NCBI GenBank assembly: GCA_965178125.1
Contig: OZ237748.1
Coordinates: forward strand, 124,001-188,000
Length of the DNA stretch: 64,000 bases
Source: Bilabrum cf. latius
Lineage: Eukaryota; Bigyra: Bicosoecida; Bigyra; Bicosoecida
Direction of reading: 5' to 3'
Numbering within the stretch: the stretch's first letter is position 1; each line of letters starts with the position of its first letter. Under the pieces are notes generated by a model. That model saw only the letters and a list, made by a program, of their open reading frames with translations, was not told where the DNA came from and ran no database searches. Of this stretch, positions 32,390 through 45,005 are shown piece by piece. The position numbers and the translations under genes are program-made.

Positions 32390-35300
32390 ATGGACCGAGC
32401 GTCCCGCATGCGCACTCTCCGGGGCGAGAAACCCGGCCCAGGCACTGTGTCAGGGAGCAGTACTAGTACCAGCTCGGAACATGCACAGGTTGTTGTTCGG
32501 GTGAAGGAGCAATTCCCCAGCAACGGGCCGGCCACGGTGGCGCCCATCTCGGCACCACTCGGCAGCGGAACCTCGGCGCCGCGCATCAGCAGCGACGGGA
32601 CGAATCACCCGTCACAGCCACGAGTGCTCCCAGATCCGATCCCGCCACCGCGACTTGTGCCCCCCCCGGCCCCCCCTTCCGGCACGGCCGTGGTGGGCGG
32701 CAGCGGTTTAACGGCCGCGGCCGCTGCAGCGACGGGGACAGGGGGGGGCGGCTGGTTCGCCACGATCAAGAAATCCAAGCGAAGGTTCGCTCAGGGGCTC
32801 TTCCGCGCCCTGGGGGTCGGCGGCGACCTTCAGTCCCACGAGAAAGACCCCGGCTTCGAACGGGCCCAGGCGCGGCTGCATGCGGTGGAAAAGGCGGTTG
32901 CAACCATGCAGCAGGCCACGCGGGAATATCTCGAGGGGCTGCGGGCGCAGCACCGCAGTGCGATGCACCTTGGGGAGGCCCTATACGGGGTCGCGGGGCA
33001 GCAAATCCTGCAGCCCCCCGGGGCGCAGCTGATCCGTGGTGGCGGCGCCGCGCTTGCGGAACCAGGTGATGGAACCGCAGACATTGCGCGGGGCCGCGGT
33101 TCCACATCCAGCCAGGGGTTGCAGAACTCGTCCCCGTCCCCATCGCGCGCAGCCCCCAGCGTGGGGTCGGGGTCGGGGTCGGGATCGGGGGGGGGGCTTA
33201 TCAAGCCTGCGGGGGGGGGCAGGAGCCCCCCGCTGAGCCGCACTGCGTCTGCCCGAGCGGTGGCCAAGGGAACCGGGAGTGTGGGTCGCGAACCCAGCGA
33301 ACTTTCGTCGCCCGGGGGCGGCAGGGTGGCGGGAACGTCGCGGTCGGGCCCGAAGCGGCGGAGGCGCAGCAGCGCTAGTTCCGGTTTGGGGCTTGGGGCG
33401 GGTGGGTCCAGGGAGCGGGGCATGTCTGAGATGAGCGCCGGCGGCGGAGATGTGACGAGTGGCGGTATGCGACCTAGTGTGACGAGTGCGGGGCAGGGCC
33501 TGAACAGCGCCATGCGAAGCGGCAGCGACGGCAGGTACGCCGCCGATTTTGGTGTGACGAGTGCGGGCACCGGGACCGGTCCGACCTCGGGTAGATCCGG
33601 AGCCGGTAGTGGTGCCGGTGCGTGGGTGACGAGTGCCGGTGCCGGTCCTGGCGATGGTGTCGATGGAGATAGGGAGAGCAGCGGGGAGATCCTGAGGGAC
33701 TACAGCGGAAGGAGCGAGCGGGGCAACAGCGACGTCACTCGTCACACCACCACCAACGCAAAGACCGCGGCGGCGGCGGCGCTGGACGCCTTCGCGTTCG
33801 ATACCCCCGCGGGGAGGGTGTTCCGAGGGGGGGGTGCCCTTTCGGGGCAGCCCACGGGCGCCAGGCTCATCGGCTTAAGGCCGGCATGGCTGGCCGTGCA
33901 GGAGCAGCAGGCCAGGGCGCAGGCGGTTGGGGGTGTGACGAGTGGGGTCGCGTCCGGGTCGGAGTCGCCGGAATCGGTTGCAACCGGTGGGTCGCCGCCG
34001 TCACACTCGTCACAACGCCACGGACGCGGCTTGCTGGGCGCTGCGGGGGCGTTGCGCGGCGAAGCCGCCCTGGCGGAATCGGAGCGATTATTCGTCACAC
34101 GTCGGCTGCACTCCGCGGCGCGAGCGGCGGACGTGGCTCGTGGCGTCTGGCGGGGCATGTCGTCCTCTGTCCTCGTGGCCATCGAGAGGGCCGCTGCTGA
34201 TTCGATCTTGGATCCGTGCGCGCAGGTCAGCGCGTGCTGCGCCGACGGTGCCCGGCTGCTGGCCAAGCGGCATCGGTATGCCACAGACCTGGACAGCTAC
34301 GAGAGACGACTCGTGAGCGCGTTTCAGCGGGGTGCCCGGCTGGAGGGCAAGGAGGGGGCGGCGGCGGAGGCCGCTCTGGTGGAGGCGCAGGGAGGTGTGA
34401 CGAGTGCGGGCATGGAGGGGGGGGAGGGGGTGCGGGCATCGGGTGAGGCGTATCGATCCGGCTCCGGATCCGTGATGGGATCAGGGAGCACGGGCGGCGC
34501 CGGCACCGCCATCGCGAGCGGAACCGGGACGCACCGCCGCGCGGCGCCCCCTGGATCCGGAGCCGGCCATGGCCCGGGCCCGGGGTCCATTCAGGCGGAG
34601 CTGGGGCGAGGCACGGCCCCCAGCGCGGATGCCACGGCGGACGCCCGGCGATACCTCGGCAAACTGCTAGCCGCGAGGGGGGTGTTCGAGGCGGTGTCGG
34701 CGCAGCTTGAAGCCCTTGTGTGGGCGGCCGAACGTTCGGTGTGCGAGATCACGGGGGCCGGCGGGGCGGTGCTGCTGGCTGCCACGGCCCACGCGGCGGG
34801 TCATGCTCGGGAGGCCAGCGAGGCGGCGGCGGCCCGGGTGCCAGAGGCTGCCGGTGCCATGGCGCAGCTGGCCGGGTACACGGCTGCGGCTGCTGCGGCC
34901 GCGGCAAGAACCATGCAGCAGCAGCAGCAGAAAGAACAGAAAGAGAGAAGCGAGTCGCAGGGCGCGGATGGTGTGACGAGTGATGGTTCCGGTTTAGAGG
35001 GTGCCATCGGGGTGAGCAGCTACAGCGACTCGGAATCGGATGCCGACGCGCACGGTGACCCCGCAGGTCCCGGCTCCGGATCCGACCAGCGGAACCAGCT
35101 CCCAATTGCGCGGCGCCGCCCCACGGACCCCATGATGCGCGCCCCCCGGGCCCTCCCCGCCTTGGGTCGCCTGGGACGGCGGGGCACCGTGGTGGTGCAG
35201 CGAAGGTTCCCTCAGTTCAGGTGCCTGGCCGACGCCGCGGCGAATCCAGTCGGGGCTGCGCTGCCGCGGTGGGGCCGTGTGTTCTCGGGTGCATCGCACG

Positions 35301-36901
35301 GTGGTGTGGACGCGGATTCGGAGCCGATGGGCGGTGGTGGTGCCGTGGTGCCGCCGCCCAGCCAAGCCACTCTCGAGGCCGAACGCGGCCTTGTGCGCGG
35401 CGCCATGCTCGGCGGAACCGGTTCCGCAGCCGCGCGCAAGGTACTAGGGGGGGATGGAATTAGAGGTGGTGAAAGTGGCGCCGTCGTAGGTGGCCATAGT
35501 GGTACAGGCGGTGCGGGGAGCAGCAGGATGGCATGGCACTCCGCCGCGGCGCCGCCCGGTTCCGCACCCAGACCCGGAGCAAGCCGTCTCCGCGGAGACG
35601 CTCCTGCCACGTCTCCATCTTCGGGTCCCGCATCGGTAGCTTCGAACGATCCGGGCGCCGCCGCCGCCGCAGCAGCAGCAGCAGCAGCGGCAGCGGCAGA
35701 GGCAGAGGCAGACAAGGCGCGGGCGGCAGAGGCCGTGCGGGGAGCAGAGAGGGGTTCGAGCAGCTGGAACTCCGGCATCCCACTCGTCACACCACACGCA
35801 GAGAACACCGCCAGTCGGGAGGGCAGTCGAAGCAGCAGCGTGGCATCCGCCCGATCGCACTCGTCACACCCCTCCTCCTCCTCGGCGTCTCCCCTGCAGC
35901 AGCGAGCCGCACTCCCTCCTCCGCCCCAGCAAGCGAGCGCGATTCTGGCACGGAGGAAGGCGAGGATGAAACTGCAGAGTGTGACGAGTGAAGGAGCCGC
36001 AGAGAGTGGAAGCGCGGGTGCGTTCGGCTCGCCTCCGATCGAAGGTGGTGTGACGAGTGCGGGCCCCTGGCCGATGACCCCACGAGAGGTGGACAGCGAG
36101 GATGACGATGACGATGACGAGGATGACGATGACGATGACGAGGAGGAGGACAATGAGGATGGGAATGAGGGTGAGAATGAGAGGGGGCAGCAAAGTGGAT
36201 TGACCGTGGAGGCTGGCAGTAACCGTACTACTAAATTGGATGGAGCTGCAGCTCGAGAAGGATGGTCAGCTGGCGGCGACGCAAGCTCCCGTACAGGCCA
36301 CAGGCACAGGAATGGCAGCAAGCTGCGAATGGTTGCATCGAACGGTGGTGCCGCGCCCGCCTCGCAGGACGCATTGGTCCCAAGCAAACCGCCAGCACCA
36401 GCACCAGCACCAGCACCAGCACCAGCACCGGCACCAGCACTGGCAGCGCAAGCCCGTGGCTTGACATCCGCAACCGGGGCCCCACCGCCCCCAAAGCCTA
36501 GGGGGGTTCTCAAACAGAAGGGCTCATTCTCGTCCCCGAGAGTCAGGTCCAAGAAGAGTGTGATGAGTGGGAATGGCGGTGTCGGTTAGGGGGCGCCAGC
36601 GGGACCAGAGGGTAGCAGCAAGCCAAGGGCCATGGCTATGGCCAAAGACAAGGCCAAAGACAAGGGTAAAGGCAAGGCCCCGCCTCCGAGGCCGAGGCAG
36701 AGGCAGAGGCAGAGGCAGAGGGTTGGCAGGCTATCCATCGCGGGATCAGGACCACTCTCAGGGGCTGAAAGCGGAAAGGCTGCATCTCGTGGGAATGAAT
36801 CAGGAATTGCAGGCTCAGCTAGACCCGCAAAGGTGTCTAAAGTGGTGAAGCCCTCGCTCAAGCCGCAAGCCCCAGGGCACCGCGAAAGCTAGGCTACATG
36901 A
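32390..36901 (+). CDS. BAR-domain protein with very long disordered insertions
   Basis: The frame runs from ATG 32390 through TAG 36587-36589 and TAG 36890-36892 to TGA at 36899 (1503 codons). BAR-type helices are recognisable but split: DPGFERAQARLHAVEKAVATM with YLEGLRAQHRSAMHLGEALY; then WRGMSSSVLVAIERAAAD, CAQVSACCADGARLLAKRHR and DSYERRL; then a third helix region ADARRYLGKLLAARGVFEAV. Long Gly/Ser-rich stretches separate them, with an acidic Asp/Glu run near the end and a basic K/R tail after the first TAG. The gene carries about 14 TGTGACGAGTG motifs, usually read as GVTSA or GVTSG. BAR domains dimerise and bend membranes; here this is a family inference. Confidence 0.7.
33451..36059. 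repeat. densest cluster of the dispersed TGTGACGAGTG motif
   Basis: Copies in either orientation start near 33451, 33477, 33552, 33626, 33736, 33933, 34004, 34395, 34971, 35781, 35858, 35979 and 36048. All lie in disordered parts of the BAR-domain gene. They are not tandem and the flanks are unrelated. Confidence 0.9.
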
Positions 36902-37311
36902 GTCTAGCGGGCTTACAATCCATGGGATTCGAGGCGTCGGCGAATAAAAAGCTGGATCAGATCCGAACAGGCCTGGATCTGGAGCTACCGGGTAGCCTAC
37001 TATCCACGGATGCCGTGATTCAGGTTGCGATGGTTCACTTAACCGGATCTGGAATATCCAGATTCAATCCGGGGAATGCTAAAAGGGGCTTATTTCAAAT
37101 GTTGATTGCGCCATATTTTATTTGTTACGTGAAATATCCGGGTGACCAATTCCTGGATCCGAGGACCAGCCAAAAGGAAAACTAAACCTAGGTCCCGGAT
37201 AGCCATCCGATCTACCGAGCAAACAGGATCGTGATCAGATCGAATTAAAGCCGGTAAAGCGCATTTCAATCAAACTCAACTTCACATCGGTCCTAGACAG
37301 CTGCTTTGGCT
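36902..37311. other. intergenic between convergent genes, nothing recognised
   Basis: The region has lower GC. Words such as GGATCTGG and GGTAGCC recur, faintly like 24900-25100. A 95-codon + ORF here has no recognisable domain. Confidence 0.35.
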
Positions 37312-38496
37312 TCATTTCCATACAGCCGCCCATGGGTCTGCCCCCTCTGTCCCAGCTGATGCTGGCTCGCTCGCCTGCTTGCCCACACGTCCTTCCGCCC
37401 ATGGGTATGCCTCTTCTTTCCTCATTGATGCAGTTGGCTGTTGCCCCTCTCGCCGTTGTACTCCTTGTCCATCTGGATTCCTCGATACATTTCGATTCCT
37501 GATGCTGGCAATACATCTTGATGACAGCCACGCCATGAATCTGAGTTCTTCCGCAGAAATGGTAGTCGCGCCCGCCAGTGTTGGCTGCAGCGCGGCCCGA
37601 TGCATGACTACCTTGTTAAAGCCATCGTGATCAAACTAGCGGGACTGGCTCGCTTCTGTCACAGCAACAACCGTTCCATGCGTTGAGGCGCGCCAAGTCC
37701 CGTAGGCCTAGGCTGGATCGAATCCGACCCGAGTCGACTGCCTGTCGATTCCTGCTGACATACTAGGACTAGGTGTCCCAGCAGGTGCAGATTGTGTCGC
37801 GATTCCACAATCCTTTGCCCGCGCGTCAATGTTGCTGATCATTTGCGACAGCCTGAGGCCCTCAATGCTGTACTTTATGCTTGCCTCCCCCTACTTGCTC
37901 ACACGATAATCTTCGTTCTTATCGCCGAAATCAATGGTGGTTGCGGCCAGCCAGGGGCCCCACTTCTAGCCAGATTTGGCGGCAGCTTTCTTTCTAACTC
38001 TCCTACCGACGCCTCTGATTGCCTTGGTCTTCTTTGCCTTCACGTAACTCATCTTCCTGTGCTGGACTTCCTGGCCCTTGCCTGCTATGTCACGTTCTGG
38101 AACGCCAGCCAGCGACGGCTTGTCCAATTTGGAGGCAGGCGCACCTACACGCGCGATTGTCTACAGGAAATGATCCTTGCCCCAGCACTGCTGCCTCAGA
38201 GAGCCGAAGACACGCTGCTCCAAGAGCGAGGCACCTCGGCCTGCCACGATCTTGCGTGCACCACCAGCTGATCCAGCGGTGGATTGCACGCCCGGCCGGT
38301 CGCTCCCTTTGCCAGATTTCGAGTCGTTTGACTAGGACAACCCAGGGCTGGTTGCAACCGTCGTTCCACTCGTGGTCGTGGATGCAGTGGGCGGCACCGA
38401 TCCGCTGCTGCCAACGCACAGGGCCCGCCACGTCGGATCGTCAACGATGGCCCCTGCTACCGACTGCCTCAGCAATCCCAAGCTTCGAGCTACGTG
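37312..38496 (-). CDS. unrecognised basic protein, visible only with TAG as sense
   Basis: In this frame there are no TAA or TGA codons from 38496 to TGA at 37312, about 394 codons, but six TAGs (38332, 38161, 37966, 37891, 37708, 37636). A standard-code reading shows nothing here. The product contains a basic stretch (KAKKTKAIRGVGRRVRKKAAAK), a Ser/Thr/Gly-rich N-terminal part and a GGTTGCAACC palindrome at 38350. I recognise no domain. The first codon is undetermined because an in-frame TGA sits just upstream (38497-38499), so a 5' exon or a nearby start is needed. Confidence 0.5.
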
Positions 38497-38867
38497 TCAG
38501 CCACCACAGATCCTAGCCGAGCTGAATGGGCCCGTGGAGGTGGGCAGCTCCTCCGGATCGGTAGATCGAGCGATGCCGGGAGATTCTGACCTTGATCACC
38601 GCATCTCTCCAAAGCTGAAGAAAGTATCCCCTCTCTATCGTTTACGACGCCCAGCGCCGTAATACCGCCTGCCAGCTTGCCCAGCCTCAGCCGCTTGGCC
38701 AATTCCAGAGGCCTGCCCTCACTTGCTGCCTTGAAGAGTATCACCGCATCTCGCTTCGCCTCAACTGCCCGCCGCCACCTCAAAACTCTCATGAATCGGT
38801 TGAATCGCCTCGATTTGAAATATTTGATAACAGTAAAGGTTTCAATGTTTCGTCGCTCCATGGCCAC
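38469..38867 (-). CDS. small hypothetical ORF, possible upstream exon
   Basis: MAMERRNIETFTVIKYFKSR starts a 132-codon frame rich in basic residues (RFMRVLRWRRAVEAKRDAV), with a TAG at 38490 and TGA at 38469. It overlaps the next gene in another frame by about 28 bases on the same strand. It may be a separate short protein, a 5' exon of that gene through an intron I could not resolve, or chance. The alternation of basic and aliphatic residues loosely resembles linker regions of non-LTR retroelement proteins, but I would not assert that. Confidence 0.3.
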
Positions 38868-39231
38868 TGCTGCTGCTGTGCTACCGTACTACTGGTGGTG
38901 GAACTGCTGGTGGTGGAACTGCTGGTCGTGCCAGTGGTACTGCTGGTCCCCTGATGCGTTTGAACGAACGAATATCGGAAAAGGTTTAAACGGGAAAGTG
39001 CAACTTTCAACTTGAACCAACCATCCACATCGGATAGGAAGATGCATGTTGTCTCAAAGTATAGTGCCTGGTATAGAGTTGCCTTCGTCGCCATAAAAGT
39101 TGTGGCATGTGCTGAGGGTCCGCAATGAGCGCGTCGCTCATACTCGAACTGTTAATGGTGATTGGGCACCGCCATGTTGCCTTCAAGTTCGGCATATACG
39201 TTCGCAGATGCAAGGACGTGGGTGTACATTG
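38868..39231. other. intergenic with a TGG-rich simple repeat
   Basis: A short array of TGGTGGAACTGC units lies at about 38893-38945. No gene is recognised before the stop of the kinase-armadillo gene. Confidence 0.5.
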
Positions 39232-42200
39232 TCAGTTACATTCGGCAGATCGGGTCGCGGCCGCTCTTCGAACCGAAGAGATCGACACGCCGATCGTCAC
39301 CAGCTCGGCCGCGACCTGTCTCTTTAGATCATCCGAGCCCTCCCAAATGCAAAGAATAGCCTGGGCTGCCATCCTGGCCCTGTATCCAGTTGTTTGATTT
39401 TGCACGACGCCCGCGAGCACCTTGATGGCATTCTCCCACACGAGGGCTTGCTTCCTGCTGGTTACACTGCCGGCTGCCAGCCACCTCATGGCGGACGCCG
39501 CAAAGTCGCCCGCCTTGCCGCCGTCAGTCTCAACAAGGTGCAGCATCGACCCTACCGCTTCTCTGCAGTGCGCAATGGACGCTCTCATTTCGGCGCCGAT
39601 GGCCATGTAGCTCAGAGCAGCTGCCGCATTGACCACCTGCGAACCGGTCCCCGATTTCAGCTGATCGACCAGCTTAGAGATCGCGCCTGCCTCTTTGACC
39701 ACCTTCCGCCTGTGCATGGCCAAACCCGCGTCGGGCCCCCTCATGAGATTCGCCAGTGCGCCCGCAGCATGCTCTGCAAGCCGGCCCCTCGCGGCACCCA
39801 GCCGTCTCACGATCGAAGGCACGGCACCGGCATCCACGACAGACTGCTTGCACTCGCATTCGCCGCTTCCGATTCCTCTCAGGCAAGCCAGCGCAAGCTC
39901 CTCACGGTGTAGAGAACCTTCGGCCGAGGGGGCTTCGCTCTCGAAACGGTGGATGAGGAGGCCACCAAGAGCAGTAGGCATTCCGGCGCGCGCCGCTGCA
40001 ATCTGCACCGATGGCCGCCTTTCGGCCAGTGCCTGTTTCACCAGCAACAGCATCAGATCCGTCGTGTCACGGGCACTTGGGCTCATCAAAGTGCACGCTA
40101 CTTCCATCGCGGGGGTACTCCCCATGGCAATCCCAAGGGCATCAGGCGCCATTTCCTTTGCTGCTAGGATCACCTCCCTTGCTATAGCCGAAGCAGCCGC
40201 CCACTCGCCCCGCAGTGATTGTCCCCCCCCAGCTGTTGCACCCCCCCTTGCTCCATCTTTCCCCTTCCCCTTGTTGCCCAGCCCGAGCAGCTGCAGCACG
40301 GCAGGCAGCGCACCTGCCTCTACGATCGCCACGGGCACATCCGGAGATGCGGTGAATATCGTCTGCAGCGCCCACCTTGCCCTCGGTGCATCGGTGTGAC
40401 GAGTGACGATGCCTACGAGGCCCTGGACTGCGCCCGCCCGAACCACAGCCAGGGCACCTGTACCTGCTTCGCTCTTATCTGCAATCAGCCCAAGGGCCCA
40501 AGCGACATCACCTGCAATCAGTGGTTCGGCACCAGCACCAGCACTAGCACCAGCACCAGCACCAGCACCACCACCAGCACCTGAAGGGGCCCCGGCAGCG
40601 GCAGCGGCATCCGTAAGCAAGGGAACAAGAGCGGCAGGTGCATCTGCCTCGACCACAGCGGCCTTCGAGTCCGGGCAGAGGGCCAGCACGCGGATGGCAC
40701 TGATCGACTGACGCAGCAGCTGATTGCGATCCGAACTGTGATCCGATCCTTGATCCGATCCTTGATCCGATCTTAGCACGTCGACGAGCGCCGGGAGTGC
40801 ACTGGCTCCAACGATCGCCGCCCTGTTTCTGACATCCCCTGCAGCATGCTGTGCAAGGATGAACGCTGCAAGCGCGGGCGACATGCCAGCGGCATCAATG
40901 CTACCTCTGTTCTGTATCGCATGCACGATCGCCTCGAGTGCTCCGACACGAGTGGAAATCATCGCGGACATGCCCTTCCTGGCTTCAAGGAACAGCGACT
41001 GCGCAACGGGAGGCAGGTCGCTTCGCTTCTCCACTCCCGATCCCACCCTGATGTGCCACATGATGGCGGCCAAACCGGCAATCTGGCCGAACCCTCCACC
41101 AATTTCTTGCATAATGTCCCTGATGGCTTTAGATACGCGCCCGTGTGCGGCCTTGTTATCACCTCCTACTAGCAGCTCGATGTCCTTGATGCTCACCCCT
41201 TCGGGCACGGGGATCCGGCAGCGCGAGGCGACACCCGGGCGTGCGGATGGGCAGCTTTGACCACCAGCACCACCGTGAGGTGCGTCTTCGTCTGAACCGC
41301 GGCTGGGACCGCTGCCAGTTTGACCACCCCAGCCAGTTTGTCCATCCCGTGGTCCGGACGGGGGAGTTGCGCGGCCGCTGGCACCACCTTGCGCGGCGCC
41401 CGACCCAGCAGGTTCCGCAGGAGCGCCGCTGCCCCATGCCGCGGGTACAGCGGGCTGTGCCCGACCGCAGACCTACCGGAGCAGCTCAACGGCTTTGTGC
41501 ACCTCCATCCGCTTGCCCGCGTCTGCCTGCAGCAACCCGCCGAGGATTCTGCGGAGCCAGGCCGGTCGGAAGGACAGGATGGCATTCCCGGCGAACGTTC
41601 CCTCCAGCGAAGCAACCGCGCTCTGCCTATTCCCAAGGGCTGGTACCGTGCCGTTGTGCAGCTCAGCAGGGTACTAGTCCCCGAACGGGTGCTGCCCTCC
41701 GGTGGCCAGCTCATGCAGCAGCACACCCAGCTCCCACGACGCCTGCTTGCCGTAGGGAACAAAGGACTCAGCACTGTCCCCAGTCTGGTCTATGTACAAC
41801 CCATCCAGGACCTCAGGCGCGAGGTGTGCCTGGTTCCCGCCTAGTCCTAGCCCGCCTTCTCTAGCGAGGTCACTGTACTTCACACTGTCAAGTGCTTCCG
41901 AGATGGCCTGTTCTCGCTCGTCTGCGTGAGGCGACATGTAGTCGGCGCCTCCCGCCCTGCATGCATCACGAACGTTCGTATCAATCGAACAACCTAGGTC
42001 GATCAGCACCGCCCGCCCCGCCCCCTCCGGACCCCCCTTCGAGTCCCACATCACGTTGTCCAGCTTGAGGTCACGGTGCACCACCCCGTGCTGCAGCAGG
42101 TGATGCACGCCCTCCGCGATATCGCACCCCAGTGCGGCCACGCTATCATCGTCAAAATCAGTACCTGTTTCTCTTTGCCGCCGGGCCATGCGCTCTTCTA

Positions 42201-42795
42201 GCGTGGTTTCGAGCATCTCCAATCCGATGATGCGCGCGTCGCGCGGGACGCTGGCTGCCGTCGATCCGTCTGCTGCTCCGGTTGCATCGGCGCCTCTTGA
42301 TCTACCTTCCTCGCATACAAGATCTGGCGATGGAAGCAAGTCAACCATCCACATTGGCGGCTTGGTGATGCATTCGAACACGACCCGAACGATGTTCCGG
42401 TGCTCTGGAATGTTCACGAGAGTGTCGAATTCTTTCTCCGTCTCCTTAGCCAAGACGGCTGATGTTGCCAATCCGTAATTGAAAGTTGCTTTGACTGCTA
42501 CCACGACTTTCTCATTAAGTAAGGCGGCCGATGAGCAGCTTGTTGGATTCAGCTCTGCCCGAGCAACGATGCCCATGCTGCCATGGCCCAGCAGTGCTCG
42601 ATCGCTAGGCTTTTGAAGGCCAGTAATAAACTCAGCAGCCAATGTTCTTGCTTGGCGAGGATCCTCGCGATTTATTCGTGTGATTGATTTGAGAAGCTGC
42701 AGCCGTCGGGGGAGCTCCGGGATGCAGAACTGGCTGCTCGCACCACTGGTATCACCAGTTGCTGAGCTCCCGGCGCCGCTGGAAGGACCAGGCAT
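39232..42795 (-). CDS. protein kinase fused to armadillo repeats
   Basis: A single frame of 1188 codons contains TAGs at 41674 and 41473 and a TGA stop at 39232. The kinase domain (roughly residues 65-440) has a Gly-rich loop LGHGSMGIVA, VAVKATF, the catalytic loop HRDLKLDN, a DLG in place of DFG (LIDLGCS), HLAPEVLDG, and WELGVLLHELATGGQHPFGD directly before the first TAG. The expected last helices (RPAWLRRILGGLLQADAGKR) follow after it. The second TAG ends the kinase region. A linker and then about 600 residues of armadillo-type repeats follow (ALVPLLTDAAA, AGAVQGLVGIV, AGAISKLVDQLKSG). The kinase most resembles Ser/Thr or TKL types; substrates are unknown. The fusion depends entirely on reading the two TAGs through. 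Confidence 0.8.
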
Positions 42796-43016
42796 GATGA
42801 AGCGTGCACGCTGTAATAGCCTGAGTGGACGTCCGACGATGCGGCAGTCTGCAGTGTGGGTGAAGCTGTCTTTGCCCGTGCTACTTTATGTCTTCATCTT
42901 CACATTTCTGGGTTGACCGGCCTTTGCCTTGGGTAGACCTATGTGCCCCTCTGCTGGCATGAAACCGTGTGCATGACACTTTATCTTCACTAGGGTCTAC
43001 TAAAACTATAAATCAA

Positions 43017-43912
43017 TCATTTCTTCTTCTTCTTCTTGCCATCATCTGCCTCCGGCTTGGGCATCCTGGCGGCAATCTCGGCATCAGCGAGCAGCTTGCT
43101 CACATACTCCCCGTATCTCACAAACCCGCTGTCGGACGGATCCGCAGCCTCGATCAACCGGTCCACCACGTCAGGGTCCTATGGAAATGCCCCCAGCCTG
43201 GTCAGTGCTAGCCTAAGTTCCGCGACAGGCACCATCCCCGTGCCCTCTTTGTCAAACACGGCAAACGCCTCTTCCACAGCTGTGGGCGTGTCGAACCTCG
43301 TGTATATTCTCGCTAGTATTGCTAGGTATTGCTCCTGGGTGACCCGCGCTCCGCTCGCGTCACCCACTCCTGCTCCGGTCGATGCGCCTGCATCGGGGGC
43401 TGCTCGCCGTGCACCATTCACGTAATAATCGAGTTCCTCCTGCGAGACAAGCGAGTGCGATCGATTGGTTTATATAGTAAATGCGTAGTTTGAGTGTATG
43501 CGAGCGGTTCATAACTCGCGCAGGGGTTTGGAGTGCAGTGCGTGGCAGTGCAACTTCAATGGCCAATCCAAGCTAGAAGTGCCTATTGTCGTCACGAAGT
43601 CACATATGCACACACCATACGATGTGCATACTTCATATTGCAGCAAGTTGACCAGTACAAACTCACCTCTGTCGGTTCATAGCCTAGCGATCGAAGCATT
43701 GGCCCAATATCCCGAACGCCTACTACTCCAGTTCCACCGTTGTCATACTCGTGAAACACAACCATCGCCTCCTCCAGTCTTGGCCTTGGGAGCACCGTTG
43801 CTGGGGGCCAAGGGTCTTCCTTCCAGTGCGGTGGCGGCGGCGGTCCCTTCGGCTTTTCTTCGTCCTCATCAGCCGCACCCTTCCCTTTGCCTTTGCTTTT
43901 CGCAGCTGCCAT
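43017..43912 (-). CDS. calmodulin-superfamily EF-hand protein
   Basis: Exon 1 (43912-43667) and exon 2 (43439-43017) flank a 227-bp intron with donor GTGAGT and acceptor GTCTCGCAG. The spliced protein is 222 residues. The N-terminus is MAAAKSKGKGKG, acidic then Pro-rich, followed by degenerate EF-hands (EAMVVFHEYDNGGTGVVGVR, EAFAVFDKEGTGMVPVAELR, IEAADPSDSGFVRYGEYV) and a poly-Lys tail. TAG 43179-43181 lies between the last two EF helices (LTRLGAFP-TAG-DPDVVDRLI), where calmodulin has a continuous linker. Several loop positions lack acidic ligands, so calcium binding may be weak. The stop is TGA at 43017. Confidence 0.8.
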
Positions 43913-44448
43913 CCTATCTATTGAATGCACGTACGAAACCAAGTTTACACAACTTGGTAGCCAGAAATTATTTCCGAAGCGCTTACACAGCCGATATGGC
44001 TGGTCTAATTCGCGCAGTTGCTTTTTGTGCAACGGATGGTGGCGCCGCGCATTGAATCGCGGAACCACCATGCACGCACAGGGACGGAGCCCCACTTCGG
44101 CAACGCAAATGCAAGTTAATGGTGCTTGTGTGCCGAAACAGAGATGAATGCGCATGCGCTACGATGGGGCCATGCCCCCCTCTAACGTTGTAGTGGCTTG
44201 GTCTGCATGCACGTGATGATCTAAGAGGTCGAACACTAGCTGGGAATCCGGTAGTGCACATGCCGCTCGGTCATTCAATCATCACGTGGTGCGCGCTCAG
44301 ATGCCGCGCACGGCGCTTCATCAATATGCACCGCTCTCATATTGCACGCAAGGCAACCCACGTCTCCCCCTCCCCCCCACCCCAAACACCACAGCAAAAC
44401 CGAGCATGCAGCCACAGCCAGTCCCTCCCCCATCCAATCTCGCACCGC
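43913..44448. other. intergenic, nothing recognised
   Basis: This is the upstream region of the EF-hand gene and the downstream region of the IF1-like gene. It contains a GGCGCCGCGC word at about 44041 close to GCGGAACC. Confidence 0.4.
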
Positions 44449-45005
44449 TTAGTGCTCGTGGCTGTGGCGCCAATCGACCAGCTTCTTCATGTCCTCCTCG
44501 CTGACGTTGTACTTGCCCACGATGGACTGAAGCTCGGACAGCTCCTTGGCCTGGACGGCCTTGGCGGCGTCTGCGTCGCCGGTATCGGCCTGGTCCTTCA
44601 TCTTCTTGAGGATCTTGCGGAGGAGGCCCTCCTCCTGCTTGTTGAAGTACGCCTTCTGCGATTATTATAAACGTCATCAGATGGATATTCTACTTTGTTG
44701 TACCGGTCATACTGAGTAGCGATCATGCGCTCGTGGGAATGCTTCTGTTCTAGCTCGTGGCCCTGACAGCAACCTTATCTTCGTATAGCAGCAACCCTTG
44801 GTTGTACAGTACATTTAAACTGCTTGGAAAATACACCGCATGCCTGGTATGTACCATATATGGCTGCACGAACTAGCAATCTTACCTCCATCGCGCGCTC
44901 GCGGTCGTGCATGGAGACCATCGTTCGCGTGGCCGAGGCAACTGCAAACCTGGCACGAGGAATCACTGACCGAGAGCGAATGACAACTGCGCGAAACGCC
45001 TGCAT
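44449..45005 (-). CDS. mitochondrial IF1-like ATP synthase inhibitor
   Basis: Exon 1 (45005-44886, 40 codons) encodes an Arg-rich mitochondrial presequence ending RERAME. A 230-bp intron (donor GTAAGA, acceptor ATAATCGCAG) joins it in phase 0 to exon 2 (44655-44449), giving RERAMEKAYFNKQEEGLLRK, which resembles the inhibitory helix of IF1. The C-terminal part is a long charged helix ending in TAA, one of only two TAA stops in the window. The 108-residue length fits the family. IF1 blocks ATP hydrolysis by F1-ATPase when the matrix is acidic. The assignment rests on architecture and a short motif, so another small mitochondrial coiled-coil protein remains possible. Confidence 0.55.

Noticed and set aside
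38469-38867. Non-LTR retrotransposon fragment
   Set aside because: Only a loose compositional resemblance to a reverse-transcriptase linker. No catalytic motif was seen.
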